Origin: CAWANF01 sp963783355
GTDB taxonomy: Bacteria; Bacteroidota; Rhodothermia; Balneolales; DATFMH01
Assembly: GCA_963783355.1 (NCBI GenBank)
Contig: CAWANF010000007.1
Coordinates: 399,595-463,594, forward strand
DNA length: 64,000 bases
Direction: 5' to 3'
The notes under the pieces were generated by a model. It did no database searches. It saw only the letters and a program-made list of their open reading frames with translations, and had not been told where the DNA came from. The position numbers and the translations under genes are program-made. Each line of letters opens with the position of its first letter. Position 1 is the stretch's first letter. Positions 1 to 8,736 of this stretch are shown here, in pieces.

Positions 1-1119
1 GATGCCATGCGCAAGAAATATGAACCACTCATCAACGACTGCGTAACTCGATCGGATGTTAATTATGTCATTGGCCAGTTGTTGGGTGAAATCAATTCAT
101 CCCATACTTATGTTTTCGGTGGAGATACACAAAAATCTCTTCATCGTGGCGTTGGTCTTTTGGGAATCAACTGGAAACTGGAACATGGAAAATATCAAAT
201 AAGTAAAATCATCAAAGGAGCCACATGGGACGTAGTGCGTTCGCCCCTTGATCAGCCCGGTTTAGATGTTAAAGCCGGTGATTATATCCTGGCTGTAAAC
301 GGATCTGCTATAAATACTTCAAAAGATCCTTATGCCGCTTTCGAAGGACTGGCAAACAAAACCGTGGTTCTGACAGTAAACAGTAAGCCAACTTTCGATG
401 ACGCTCATACTATTACGGTTAAAACTTTATCGAGCGAGGCTAAACTCCGTCATGAGGCCTGGGTAGAAGCAAAACGCAAACAAGTGGCTCGCGAAACCGA
501 CGGGCAAATTGGATACATCTATGTTCCCGATACAGGCATCGGTGGACAAACCGACTTGGTTCGCCAGTTTAATGCGCAATACAATAAAAAAGGATTGATT
601 ATCGACGAGCGTTTTAACAGCGGCGGACAAATACCCAACCGTTTTATTGAATTATTGGCTCGCAAACCGTTGGCGTTTTGGGCAGTCCGGGACGGAACCG
701 ACTGGCAGACGCCAACGATTGCTAATTTTGGCCCGAAAGTGATGCTCATTAACGGATGGAGCGGATCCGGCGGCGATGCCTTCCCATATTTCTTTCGTGA
801 GGATAAGCTTGGAAAACTTATCGGGCGCAGAACCTGGGGCGGCTTGATTGGGTACGTTGGTGTTCCCCCGCTTATTGATGGGGGCGAAATTACGGTTCCC
901 TGTTTCCGACTGTATAATCCTGAAGGCAAATGGTTCCCCGAAGGTATTGGCGTGAAACCGGATATCCACGTGGTAAACGATCCTACGAGTATGGCAAAAG
1001 GGAAAGATCCCCAATTGGAAAGAGGGATACAGGAAGAACTGCAGTCTCTGAAGAATCATCCGTTCGAGAAACCACAACGGCCTCCTTACCCGAATCGCTC
1101 TTTAGGTCAACATAAATAG
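1..1119 (+). CDS. Tricorn-type protease, C-terminal part (cut by the window edge)
   Basis: The frame is open to the left edge, so only the last ~372 residues are present. It matches the catalytic half of tricorn proteases (S41-like): a C1 region with the His motif SSHTYVFGGD near residue 33, a PDZ-like domain around residues 60-130, and a C2 domain with the nucleophile motif SGSGGD (Ser about residue 254 from the first visible Met). The second tricorn gene at 18112-21444 has the matching motifs SHAYISGGD and SASDGD, so the two are paralogues. The family degrades peptides; secreted bacterial homologues are common but the N-terminus is not visible here. A hairpin terminator follows at 1143. Confidence 0.88.
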   Translation, partial: DAMRKKYEPLINDCVTRSDVNYVIGQLLGEINSSHTYVFGGDTQKSLHRGVGLLGINWKLEHGKYQISKIIKGATWDVVRSPLDQPGLDVKAGDYILAVNGSAINTSKDPYAAFEGLANKTVVLTVNSKPTFDDAHTITVKTLSSEAKLRHEAWVEAKRKQVARETDGQIGYIYVPDTGIGGQTDLVRQFNAQYNKKGLIIDERFNSGGQIPNRFIELLARKPLAFWAVRDGTDWQTPTIANFGPKVMLINGWSGSGGDAFPYFFREDKLGKLIGRRTWGGLIGYVGVPPLIDGGEITVPCFRLYNPEGKWFPEGIGVKPDIHVVNDPTSMAKGKDPQLERGIQEELQSLKNHPFEKPQRPPYPNRSLGQHK

Positions 1120-1142
1120 TAAGATTTTTCTTCATTATTTTT

Positions 1143-1173
1143 AAAGGGGGTATTTGCGTATCCCCTTTTTTTA
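1143..1173 (+). terminator. Rho-independent terminator after the tricorn gene
   Basis: AAAGGGG and CCCCTTT arms flank a 12-nt loop and are followed by a T run. It lies 24 bp after the tricorn stop codon and before an independent gene with its own ribosome binding site. Confidence 0.75.
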
Positions 1174-1288
1174 TGCAATTTATTGAGATGAGAAAAACGT
1201 AATTCATTGGGAACACTGAAATTTGTCGACTTACCTTTGATCTGTTAAATTATATTTAGTTAGCAATGATTTTACAGGAGGCCTATCA

Positions 1289-1918
1289 ATGAAACTACTC
1301 TTATTTGGCGCTACAGGAGGAACCGGTAGAGAACTTATCAAACAAGCCCTTGAACAAAATCATGTGGTAACAGCGTTTGCCCGAAATCCTGACGATATCA
1401 AAATCAAAGACAACCGGCTGCGTGTTGTAGATGGCGATATCATCGATTACGATTCTATCTTACATGCGGTTCAGGGCCAGGATGTTGTAATTTCAGCGTT
1501 GGGAGTCAAAATCAGAAAGAAAAATACCATCCTGTCTTCCGGGACAAAAAACATCTTAAAAGCGATGAATATCCAGGGTGTAAAGCGTTTTATATGTGTA
1601 ACTTCCCTGGGAATAGGTGACAGCGGAGGTCAGCTTGGATTTTTCTATACATGGATTCTTTGTCCGTTTTTCCTCAGAAATATATTTAAAGACAAAGAGA
1701 GACAGGAAAAATACATCAAAGAGAGTTTGCTCGATTGGACCATTGTTCGTCCCGGGCAGTTGGTGAACGGTGAAAAAATGGGTTCTTACAAAATATGGAC
1801 CGGCAAACCGTCTGAATCTATTGAAGCCCGCATCACCCGTGCCGATTTGGCTGATTTTATATTACGCCACCTCGATGATGAAGCCTATTTGAGGAAAACA
1901 CCGGCATTATCATACTGA
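1289..1918 (+). CDS. NAD(P)-binding Rossmann protein (NmrA/SDR_a5-like)
   Basis: 209 residues. The N-terminus MKLLLFGATGGTG is the glycine-rich dinucleotide-binding loop of atypical short-chain dehydrogenases. A D-G-D-I segment near residue 50 and VISALG near residue 70 follow the usual NAD(P)H-binding pattern. The central VKRFICVTSLG replaces the classical catalytic YxxxK of SDRs, as in NmrA/biliverdin-reductase-B-like proteins. A perfect AGGAGG at 1276-1281 sets the start. It is probably a cytoplasmic NAD(P)H-dependent reductase or redox sensor; the substrate cannot be inferred. It precedes the GMC oxidoreductase by 57 bp, possibly in one transcript. Confidence 0.8.
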   Translation: MKLLLFGATGGTGRELIKQALEQNHVVTAFARNPDDIKIKDNRLRVVDGDIIDYDSILHAVQGQDVVISALGVKIRKKNTILSSGTKNILKAMNIQGVKRFICVTSLGIGDSGGQLGFFYTWILCPFFLRNIFKDKERQEKYIKESLLDWTIVRPGQLVNGEKMGSYKIWTGKPSESIEARITRADLADFILRHLDDEAYLRKTPALSY

Positions 1919-1975
1919 TTTTTTACTCATTTTAAAGGAAATTGCTACCATTTATTAAATACTCATACCTCGTTC

Positions 1976-3556
1976 ATGAAAGAATCAGCATCTATTGATT
2001 ACGATTATATAATCATCGGGAGTGGTTTCGGCGGATCCGTTTCAGCATTACGTTTGTCTGAAAAGGGTTATAACGTATTGGTCATTGAAAAAGGCAAATG
2101 GCTGAAGGTTAAAGATTTTCCAAAAACAAACTGGAACCTGAAAAAATGGCTTTGGCTGCCCCGTTTAAAATTTCATGGGTTATTTAAAATGACTTTTTTC
2201 CGTCATGTCGCCGTTTTATCGGGCGTCGGTGTTGGTGGTGGTTCATTGGTTTATGCTAATACTTTGCCGGTTCCTAAAGATGAATTTTTCAATGCCGAAA
2301 GCTGGTCCCACCTGTCCAACTGGAAAAAAGAACTGGAGCCTTTCTACCCCGTTGCTTTAAAGATGCTGGGTGCTGATCAGAATCCGCGTTTGCAGGTAGG
2401 TGACCTTGCCCTGAAAAGCCTGGCAAAAGAACTGGGTAAAGAAGATAAATTTCAACCAACGAATGTTGCAGTCTATTTTGGCGAGCCCGGCGTCACGAAG
2501 GAGGATCCTTATTTTGACGGACTTGGACCCAAACGTACCGGCTGCACATTTTGTGGAGGATGTATGCTTGGCTGTCGCTTCAATTCCAAAAACACACTGG
2601 ATAAAAACTATCTGTACCTGGCTCAACAAAATGGAGTCACTATACAGGCGGAGTCGGAGGTGTATGATGTCCTGCCAATTGATCATTCCAACGGTAAAAA
2701 CGGATATCGCGTTTATTGGAAAACCTCAACCAAATATTGGAAAAAACGAGGGAATCTTACCGCAAAAGCAGTAATTTTCTCGGGCGGTGTGATGGGAACC
2801 GTGAAGTTATTGCTTAAACTGAAGAAAAAATCACTTACGGATATTTCCGACAAAATAGGCCAGGGAATTCGCACTAATTCAGAGAGCCTGATCGGGGTCA
2901 CAACCTTTGACAGGAAAACAGATTTTTCAAAAGGAATAGCCATCGGTTCCATCTTGCATACCGATGAACACAGTCATCTTGAGCCGGTCCGTTATTCTGC
3001 CGGTTCCGGTGCATGGCGGCTGTTGATGTCCCCGCTGGCTTTCGGTAATAACGTGTTCATCAGGATCGGGCAGATCATTGGCGATATTCTTTTACATCCC
3101 ATTAAAAATCTGCGCATCTGGTGGGTTGATGACTGGTCGAAACGAACACAAATTATGCTGTTTATGCAAAGCCTGAACAGTACCCTTCGGTTGAAAAAGG
3201 GTCTTTTCGGCATCAAATCCATTGTGGACAGGGGACAGGCACCAAGCTCTTTTATCCCTGAAGCCAAAGATTTGTCCGAGCGTTTTGCCCGTATCGTGAA
3301 TGGAAAACCAACCGTACTTTTAACCGAGACATTGGCCGGTATTCCAACCACAGCACATATACTCGGTGGCTGTGTCATGGGGATAGACCGGGATGAAGGT
3401 GTAATAGATAAAAATAATCATGTCTTTGGGTATGAAAATATGCTGGTATGCGACGGTTCGATGATATCTGCAAATCCTGGTGTAAATCCATCTCTTACAA
3501 TAACGGCATTAACGGAACGGGCCATGAGTAAAATTCCAAAAAAAACAGAACTTTAA
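1976..3556 (+). CDS. GMC-family FAD-dependent oxidoreductase (cholesterol-oxidase-like)
   Basis: 526 residues. The FAD-binding motif IIIGSGFGGSVSALRLSEKG lies at residues 13-32 and GVGVGGGSLVYANT near residue 85. The C-terminal HILGGCVMG and VNPSLTITALTERA (about residues 465-515) are typical of the GMC/cholesterol oxidase group. A Cys-rich stretch CTFCGGCMLGC near residue 190 is characteristic of this sub-branch. No signal peptide is visible. Family members oxidise sterol-like or alcohol substrates using FAD; the physiological substrate here is unknown. The gamma-glutamylcyclotransferase-like gene follows after 10 bp, suggesting co-transcription. Confidence 0.85.
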   Translation: MKESASIDYDYIIIGSGFGGSVSALRLSEKGYNVLVIEKGKWLKVKDFPKTNWNLKKWLWLPRLKFHGLFKMTFFRHVAVLSGVGVGGGSLVYANTLPVPKDEFFNAESWSHLSNWKKELEPFYPVALKMLGADQNPRLQVGDLALKSLAKELGKEDKFQPTNVAVYFGEPGVTKEDPYFDGLGPKRTGCTFCGGCMLGCRFNSKNTLDKNYLYLAQQNGVTIQAESEVYDVLPIDHSNGKNGYRVYWKTSTKYWKKRGNLTAKAVIFSGGVMGTVKLLLKLKKKSLTDISDKIGQGIRTNSESLIGVTTFDRKTDFSKGIAIGSILHTDEHSHLEPVRYSAGSGAWRLLMSPLAFGNNVFIRIGQIIGDILLHPIKNLRIWWVDDWSKRTQIMLFMQSLNSTLRLKKGLFGIKSIVDRGQAPSSFIPEAKDLSERFARIVNGKPTVLLTETLAGIPTTAHILGGCVMGIDRDEGVIDKNNHVFGYENMLVCDGSMISANPGVNPSLTITALTERAMSKIPKKTEL

Positions 3557-3566
3557 GGAGATCCAA

Positions 3567-4064
3567 ATGAAATACTTTGCATATGGGTCAAACATGTGTT
3601 TCAGGCGGTTTCACCAACGCGTTCCTTCCGGCATTTTTGAAACGATTGCTACGATCCGGGGATTTGATCTTCGCTTCCATGTAAAGGATGACGACGGTTC
3701 CGGCAAATGCAATGCTATTTACACTGGAAATGATGAAGATTTTGTTATGGGCGTCGTCTACGATATTGAGGCTACAGAAAAACATCTTCTTGATAAAGCC
3801 GAAGATTTGGGAATTGAATATAAAGAACGCGAAACCATAGCAGAAACCAAAGATGGAACAGTCGAAGTCTTTTTATACACGGCAATAAGTGATGTTATTA
3901 ATGACCAAACAATACCCTTCGACTGGTATAAGAATTTTGTTGTCTATGGAGCCCGTGAACATGGTTTACCGGCAGATTACATACGGATGCTCGAAGGAAT
4001 TCCGGTTAAATATGATCCTGATGTAAAACGTGCAGAAAAGAACCGGTCTGTTTTATTTGGATAG
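3567..4064 (+). CDS. Gamma-glutamylcyclotransferase-like (AIG2/GGCT fold) protein
   Basis: 165 residues. The N-terminal YFAYGSNM is the hallmark YGSN substrate loop of the GGCT/AIG2 fold. A Glu-containing strand follows (DKAEDLGIEYKER, about residues 75-90), where the catalytic Glu is expected. A strong AAGGAG Shine-Dalgarno lies just after the GMC stop codon. The family cyclises gamma-glutamyl groups to 5-oxoproline in glutathione or related turnover; the exact substrate here is unknown. It probably forms the end of an operon starting at 1289 or 1976. Confidence 0.8.
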   Translation: MKYFAYGSNMCFRRFHQRVPSGIFETIATIRGFDLRFHVKDDDGSGKCNAIYTGNDEDFVMGVVYDIEATEKHLLDKAEDLGIEYKERETIAETKDGTVEVFLYTAISDVINDQTIPFDWYKNFVVYGAREHGLPADYIRMLEGIPVKYDPDVKRAEKNRSVLFG

Positions 4065-4270
4065 TGTTAGAGTTGAATATATTAACCGCAGTGGGCACAG
4101 AGAATTCCGTAGTGAATACACAAAATTTTTTGAAAATTTTGTGTATTTGTGTTTTGGTGGCTAACATTGATTTTCAGTGTCTCCGTAGACATTTTCTATT
4201 TTCCTGTTTAATCTCAATGATCCGTAATTCAGACCATAAGAAATTAAAACATACTCTGAATTTATTACCT
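4065..4270. repeat. Intergenic phrase-like repeat with a 14-bp perfect palindrome
   Basis: The text around 4085 (ACCGCAGTGGGCACAGAG) belongs to the common dispersed intergenic phrase family (CGCAGAG/GGCGCAG type). Inside it, 4116-4146 forms a perfect inverted repeat (ATACACAAAATTTT, loop TTG, reverse complement). This could terminate transcription from either side, but I treat the stretch as a decayed repeat rather than a gene. Confidence 0.45.
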
Positions 4271-5119
4271 TCAACTCAATAAAAGCAAAGCACAGTCGAT
4301 AGAGTGAATCGTTTTTTCAAGGTTATCATCATTAAACAGCTCATTATCACGATATGCAATAACCAGTCCTCCGTTTTCATTGTGAATGATTTCCTTTAGC
4401 TCATCATGATCATCCGGTTTCAGCATATGTATGCCAAACGGTATGATGTGATGCTTGAGAGTCTGATGAATAAATGAACGGTAAAATCGTAAATGGGAAG
4501 TCGCATGATCCGTTAATAATATGGAAATCGGGCTGTTTCTCTTTTCAGCCACGAGAGCTGCTAGTTTGAGCGCCCGCTCACTTACTTCCGACTCATTCAC
4601 AACCACTAATATTGTCTGACCACTTTTGATTCCATGCTGTAATAACAATATCGGTTTATGCGTCTGCTTTAAAAGTGAAAGAGCTGTTTTTCCCAGAGCA
4701 CGATCCCGCATAAACGACTTACCTAATCGGCCGATGGTAACCAGGTCAACGGCTGATGATGCGGTAATCAATTCATTTTCAACTTTTCCCCGCACCGACC
4801 GAAATGTATATTTGATTTGGGTTCGTTCCCCGGTTTTTTGGAGCGCTTTACGAAGGCGTTTTATCTGGGCGCGCACTTCGTTTTCCATTGACAAATCCCC
4901 GATGTCACGTTTAGTTCCGGTGAATTCGCTGATTTCTGACATAAAAGGAAGATGGCTCAGATAAAACCAATTGATATCCTCAACAAATAAACCTTCGAGT
5001 TCCGCCTCAAAAATCCGGGCCATTTCCGCCGCCACTTCCAATGCCGCCATACTGTGCTGAGAAGAATCAAGAGCTACCAGGATATGCTTAAAAATAATAT
5101 CGCCGGGTTCCTTGTTCAT
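4271..5119 (-). CDS. Universal stress protein (tandem UspA-like)
   Basis: 282 residues. The N-terminal half begins KHILVALDSSQHSMAALEVAAEMA, the classic UspA strand-helix start, and continues to a G-R-L-G-K motif near residue 130 that matches the ATP-binding G-x2-G-x9-G(S/T) region. A second, more divergent Usp-like half starts around residue 165 (TILVVVNESEVSERALKLAALVA). The start codon overlaps the stop of the upstream Lon-like protease by 4 bp, so the two are translationally coupled. Role: cytoplasmic stress protein; the coupling suggests a shared role in protein quality control, which is inference. Confidence 0.85.
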   Translation of the reverse strand: MNKEPGDIIFKHILVALDSSQHSMAALEVAAEMARIFEAELEGLFVEDINWFYLSHLPFMSEISEFTGTKRDIGDLSMENEVRAQIKRLRKALQKTGERTQIKYTFRSVRGKVENELITASSAVDLVTIGRLGKSFMRDRALGKTALSLLKQTHKPILLLQHGIKSGQTILVVVNESEVSERALKLAALVAEKRNSPISILLTDHATSHLRFYRSFIHQTLKHHIIPFGIHMLKPDDHDELKEIIHNENGGLVIAYRDNELFNDDNLEKTIHSIDCALLLLS

Positions 5120-7551
5120 TTTGGCTTTCTCCCATTGCTGGCATCTGAATAAATCAGGCGCTGCTCGGCCATAGCTGTTAAACGATCTTCGATTCTTCTG
5201 TTAATAGTGTTCTCCGGATAAATTCCATCGTGATTTCTCTCTCCCATGGATAATCCTGAAAGCAGTTCCATTCCATCATTAACATGCTCAATCGGGTATA
5301 TATGGAAGGAATGATTTTCAGCCGCTTTGATAATATCTTCCCGCAGCATCAAATTTTTCACATTCGCTTTCGGAATAATCACTCCCTGATCGCCTGAAAG
5401 GCCCGATTTATAGCAGACATCGTAAAATCCTTCAATCTTTTCGTTTACTCCGCCAATCGGCTGTATTACACCATGCTGGTTGATCGATCCGGTAACGGCA
5501 AGTGATTGTTTCAACGGCACTTCGGAAATAGCTGATAGAAGCACAAAAAGCTCGGCTGCCGATGCACTGTCACCATCAATGCCGCCATACGATTGTTCAA
5601 AAACGAGACTGGCAGACAATGAAAACGGTTGCTTTGTCGAATATTTTTCTCCAAGGAATCCGGCCAATATGAGTACCCCCTTAGAGTGAATGGGGCCGCT
5701 TAATTCTACTTCGCGTTCAATATTGATGACTTCACCTTTGCCGAACTGAACACGTGCGGTAATACGTGATGGCTTCCCAAACATCGTATTCCCAATCTGA
5801 ACAACCGACAACCCGTTAATCTGACCCTTCTTTTCTCCTTCAACATCGATATAAATGGTTTTTCGATGAATGTTTTCAAGTATCTTGTCCCTCATCCGAT
5901 CCGAACGATAATGCTGTTCGTCGATTGCTTTCTGGACATCTTCTTTAGAAACGTGATCGTGATTATTTCTACCCGCCCAAAAATCTGATTCCCTGAGTAA
6001 ATCCAGTATCTTTTGGTTTTGGATGGACAACTTTTCATTGTCTTCTATAATTCTTGAACTTTGTTCAATCACCCGGCCGACGGCATCTTTACGGAACGTT
6101 CTAAGATTATTTTCCCGGATAAGACCGCCCAGCATTCTTGAATAGAGTTTCTGATTTCCCTTATTTCGATCCATATCATATTCAAAATCAGCTTCTACTT
6201 TAAAGAGTCCGCTGAATTCCGGATCGTAGGTACACAGGAGATAATACAGCATACGTTCGCCCATAAGAATGACTTTTACGTTCATATTTAAGGGTTCTGG
6301 CTCCAGGGAAACGGTACTTATCAAACCATAGGATTCTCCAGGAGATTCAATCCTTAGTTTTCCGGATTTTAATACCCTCTTTAAGCCTTCCCACGCAAAA
6401 GGTTCCAGTAATACCTTCCGGGCATCAAGAACAAGATATCCACCGTTAGCCCTGTGCAATGCACCTGCCTTTATCAGGTTAAAATCGGTTGTCAGCGCTC
6501 CCAAATGAGCTTCATATTCTACTTTGCCAATCAAATTTTTATAGGTTGGATTATCTTCATAAATGATCGGCACGCCGTCAAGCTCAGAATTATCCACGAT
6601 GACATTGATTTTGTAGCGGCTTAAAATTGGATTGTCCTGAGGTGAAGAAGACGTTTTTTCACCCCCCTGCAGGAATGGAATCAAGGTAGATTGAGCCTGA
6701 TGTCCAATAATATCCCGAACGTTTTCCACAATGTCGTTCAACACCTTGTCCAGGAATTCGTTAACCGCTGCTTCATTGTGAAATTTTTTTTTGATTTCTT
6801 CGATGAGATCCTTTACAGCATAGCGTGCTATTTCCCGGTTCAATTCACGTTTTTGTTTTCTGAATTCCCGCTGGTGTCCGGGCAAAAGACGAAGTATCTT
6901 CTGCAGTTCTTTCTGCAATTCTTCGACCTCATCCTCCATTTTGACCTGTTCTTCGTCGGTCAGTTTATCTATTTCTTCCGGACTGAGTATTTCGCCGTTC
7001 TTTTCCGGAGCAAATGCAAAGCCTGCCGGGGTTTTTATCAGGGCAAATCCACGTTCCTTGGCTTTTTTACTCAAGTCGCTGAATAACTGGCTTTCATCAC
7101 TTTTGTTTTGATCTTCAAGGACCTGTTGACGGTTTTGATATTCTTCGCTTTCGAATGCCGTAGTTAAAGCACTAAACAAATCGTTTATCAAACCGTTCAT
7201 CGCCTCACGGAGTTCTATTCCTTTTCCCGGCGGCAATTTCAATATTCTGGGCTTGTGATTTTCTTTGAAATTATTGATATAACACCAGTCAACAGCGCCA
7301 TCTTCAAATTTGGCGCGATCTTTTAGAAAATGTTTTATCAGTTTATGACGATCGGCTTCATCAAGTCCGAGAGCAAAAATATTATAGCCGTCTCTCTTCA
7401 TATTGATACCAAATGTTACAGCGGCTTCTATCCTTTCCTGGCCTATAAATGCTTCAATAATTTCTAATTCATCCGTGGTTTCGAAGTCAAAATCACCTAA
7501 ATCACAGGAGTTGAAGAGCTGTTTTGGTGATAGTTCTGCATGCTTTTTCAT
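5116..7551 (-). CDS. Lon-related protease of the AAA_32/LonH type
   Basis: 811 residues. The C-terminal domain is a clear S16 Lon protease: catalytic Ser in DGDSASAAEL (about residue 660) and Lys in GGVNEKIEGF (about residue 705), forming the Ser-Lys dyad. The N-terminal region aligns with the AAA_32 family of non-classical Lon proteases (E. coli YcbZ-like), with a coiled-coil insert rich in Glu/Lys/Gln at residues 110-260. At the place where these proteins usually carry a P-loop (after GYNIFALG, about residue 60) the sequence is LDEADRHK, without GxxGxGK. ATP binding at this site is therefore doubtful. It forms an operon with the universal stress gene. Confidence 0.9.
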   Translation of the reverse strand: MKKHAELSPKQLFNSCDLGDFDFETTDELEIIEAFIGQERIEAAVTFGINMKRDGYNIFALGLDEADRHKLIKHFLKDRAKFEDGAVDWCYINNFKENHKPRILKLPPGKGIELREAMNGLINDLFSALTTAFESEEYQNRQQVLEDQNKSDESQLFSDLSKKAKERGFALIKTPAGFAFAPEKNGEILSPEEIDKLTDEEQVKMEDEVEELQKELQKILRLLPGHQREFRKQKRELNREIARYAVKDLIEEIKKKFHNEAAVNEFLDKVLNDIVENVRDIIGHQAQSTLIPFLQGGEKTSSSPQDNPILSRYKINVIVDNSELDGVPIIYEDNPTYKNLIGKVEYEAHLGALTTDFNLIKAGALHRANGGYLVLDARKVLLEPFAWEGLKRVLKSGKLRIESPGESYGLISTVSLEPEPLNMNVKVILMGERMLYYLLCTYDPEFSGLFKVEADFEYDMDRNKGNQKLYSRMLGGLIRENNLRTFRKDAVGRVIEQSSRIIEDNEKLSIQNQKILDLLRESDFWAGRNNHDHVSKEDVQKAIDEQHYRSDRMRDKILENIHRKTIYIDVEGEKKGQINGLSVVQIGNTMFGKPSRITARVQFGKGEVINIEREVELSGPIHSKGVLILAGFLGEKYSTKQPFSLSASLVFEQSYGGIDGDSASAAELFVLLSAISEVPLKQSLAVTGSINQHGVIQPIGGVNEKIEGFYDVCYKSGLSGDQGVIIPKANVKNLMLREDIIKAAENHSFHIYPIEHVNDGMELLSGLSMGERNHDGIYPENTINRRIEDRLTAMAEQRLIYSDASNGRKPK

Positions 7552-7883
7552 AGATATGCTGTCTCTGATGAATAATAATACTCTACTCTAAAATGATAAG
7601 AACTTTCATTTCAATCAATTAATCGATTCTAACGAACAATCCCAATATTAGAATCTGTATTACTAACGACCTTAAACCCATGCTATCATATGTTCTTATA
7701 TCCTTAAATAACATAATGTTATCGTTAAAAAACGAGTTCTTATAACTTATTAAATTATAAATAATTAATGGGTTATGGGAATTGGTATTAATATTATACG
7801 AAGAGCGGGAAAACTATCAGAAATAAAGCGGTAATATAGATTCCTGTCTGGTCTGTTTATTAAATAACAAAGGGTAATTATCA
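7552..7883. promoter_or_regulatory. Divergent AT-rich promoter region (lon-like / mscL)
   Basis: This 332-bp gap separates two divergent genes, so both promoters must lie here. I see a small palindrome at 7708-7722 (ATAACAT, one base, ATGTTAT) that could be an operator, and no confident -35/-10 pair. An AAGGG ribosome binding site precedes mscL. Confidence 0.4.
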
Positions 7884-8339
7884 ATGTGGGGAGAATTTAA
7901 AGAATTTGCTGTTAAGGGAAATGTCGTGGACATGGCAGTCGGCATTATCATAGGAACAGCATTTGGAACTATAATAAAATCATTGGTAGCCGATGTTATC
8001 ATGCCTCCCATCGGCTTATTATTGGGCAATGTCGATTTTAGTGAACTTTTCGTTGTCTTGAAACAAGGAGCCGTGGCGGGACCATACCTGACGCTGGCAG
8101 AGGCACAAAAAGCAGGTGCCGTTACGTTGAACCTGGGCGTATTTATAAATACAGTCATTAGCTTTCTAATCGTAGCTTTTGCGGTCTTCTTTTTAGTGAA
8201 GGGGATAAATCAACTCAAGCGCAAGGAAGAAGCCAAACCTGCTGAGGCAGCCCCAGCTACAAAAGAATGTCCGTTTTGTGCTTCGATAATACCTGTAAAA
8301 GCGACGAAATGTCCACACTGTACATCTGATTTTTCATAG
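7884..8339 (+). CDS. mscL: Large-conductance mechanosensitive channel with C-terminal zinc ribbon
   Basis: 151 residues. The N-terminus (EFKEFAVKGNVVDMAVGIIIG) and TM1 are textbook MscL, followed by VADVIMPPIG and a periplasmic loop. TM2 (INTVISFLIVAFAVFFLVKGIN, about residues 88-110) leads into a charged linker. MscL normally ends with a short helical bundle. Here the last ~25 residues carry CPFCASIIPVKATKCPHC, a CxxC-x10-CxxC zinc ribbon. The channel opens under hypo-osmotic shock in the inner membrane; the ribbon would sit in the cytoplasm under the pore. Confidence 0.95.
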   Translation: MWGEFKEFAVKGNVVDMAVGIIIGTAFGTIIKSLVADVIMPPIGLLLGNVDFSELFVVLKQGAVAGPYLTLAEAQKAGAVTLNLGVFINTVISFLIVAFAVFFLVKGINQLKRKEEAKPAEAAPATKECPFCASIIPVKATKCPHCTSDFS

Positions 8340-8390
8340 TCTTACCCAAATACTTACCCAAAAATGCGGACCCAAATCCCTCCGCACCCC

Positions 8391-8428
8391 AAGTCCCCGT
8401 GCCAAACCCGGCCGGGGGCTTCTTTTTT
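8391..8428 (+). terminator. Rho-independent terminator after mscL
   Basis: AAGTCCCCG pairs with CGGGGGCTT (one G-T wobble) and is followed by a run of T. It lies 51 bp after the mscL stop codon. Confidence 0.75.
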
Positions 8429-8653
8429 ATTTTATGGCGCCGGATACCCGATGCCGGATTATTTCCAGGTAAATAAAAGTGAATGATGGATGAGAAAGGT
8501 TCCCGGATTACACGGATTAGCGGGTGTTTAATTTAATTTTTAATTGGCATCCAAGTTTTATTTCAGCTCCTAATCCGGGCTTTGAAAATTTGCCCCCTGC
8601 TTCGTTAATATAAGCCACGGAAACACTCAAAATCACTGATTTATCCCAGTCTT
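8429..8653. repeat. Gene-free stretch with dispersed intergenic phrases
   Basis: No plausible reading frame. It contains CCCGGATTACACGGATTAGCGG near 8502, a phrase of the dispersed GGATTA...GCGG intergenic type, and CCACGGAAACACTC near 8616. I regard it as decayed non-coding DNA between convergent genes. Confidence 0.35.
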
Positions 8654-8688
8654 AAAAAAAGAGAGCACAGAATTAATTCTGTGCTCTC
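8654..8688 (-). terminator. Strong hairpin terminator of the UPF0182 gene
   Basis: A perfect inverted repeat GAGAGCACAGAATT/AATTCTGTGCTCTC spans 8661-8688. Read on the minus strand it is followed by seven T, 49 bp downstream of the UPF0182 stop codon. Confidence 0.85.
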
Positions 8689-8736
8689 TGAGAAAACCTC
8701 TTCGTTCTTTGTGGTTTTTCCTTTATAAACCTTGTC

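Noticed and set aside
4064..4282. 72-codon frame after the cyclotransferase gene
   Set aside because: It covers the palindrome and phrase-like repeat, overlaps the previous stop codon and has no protein-like composition.
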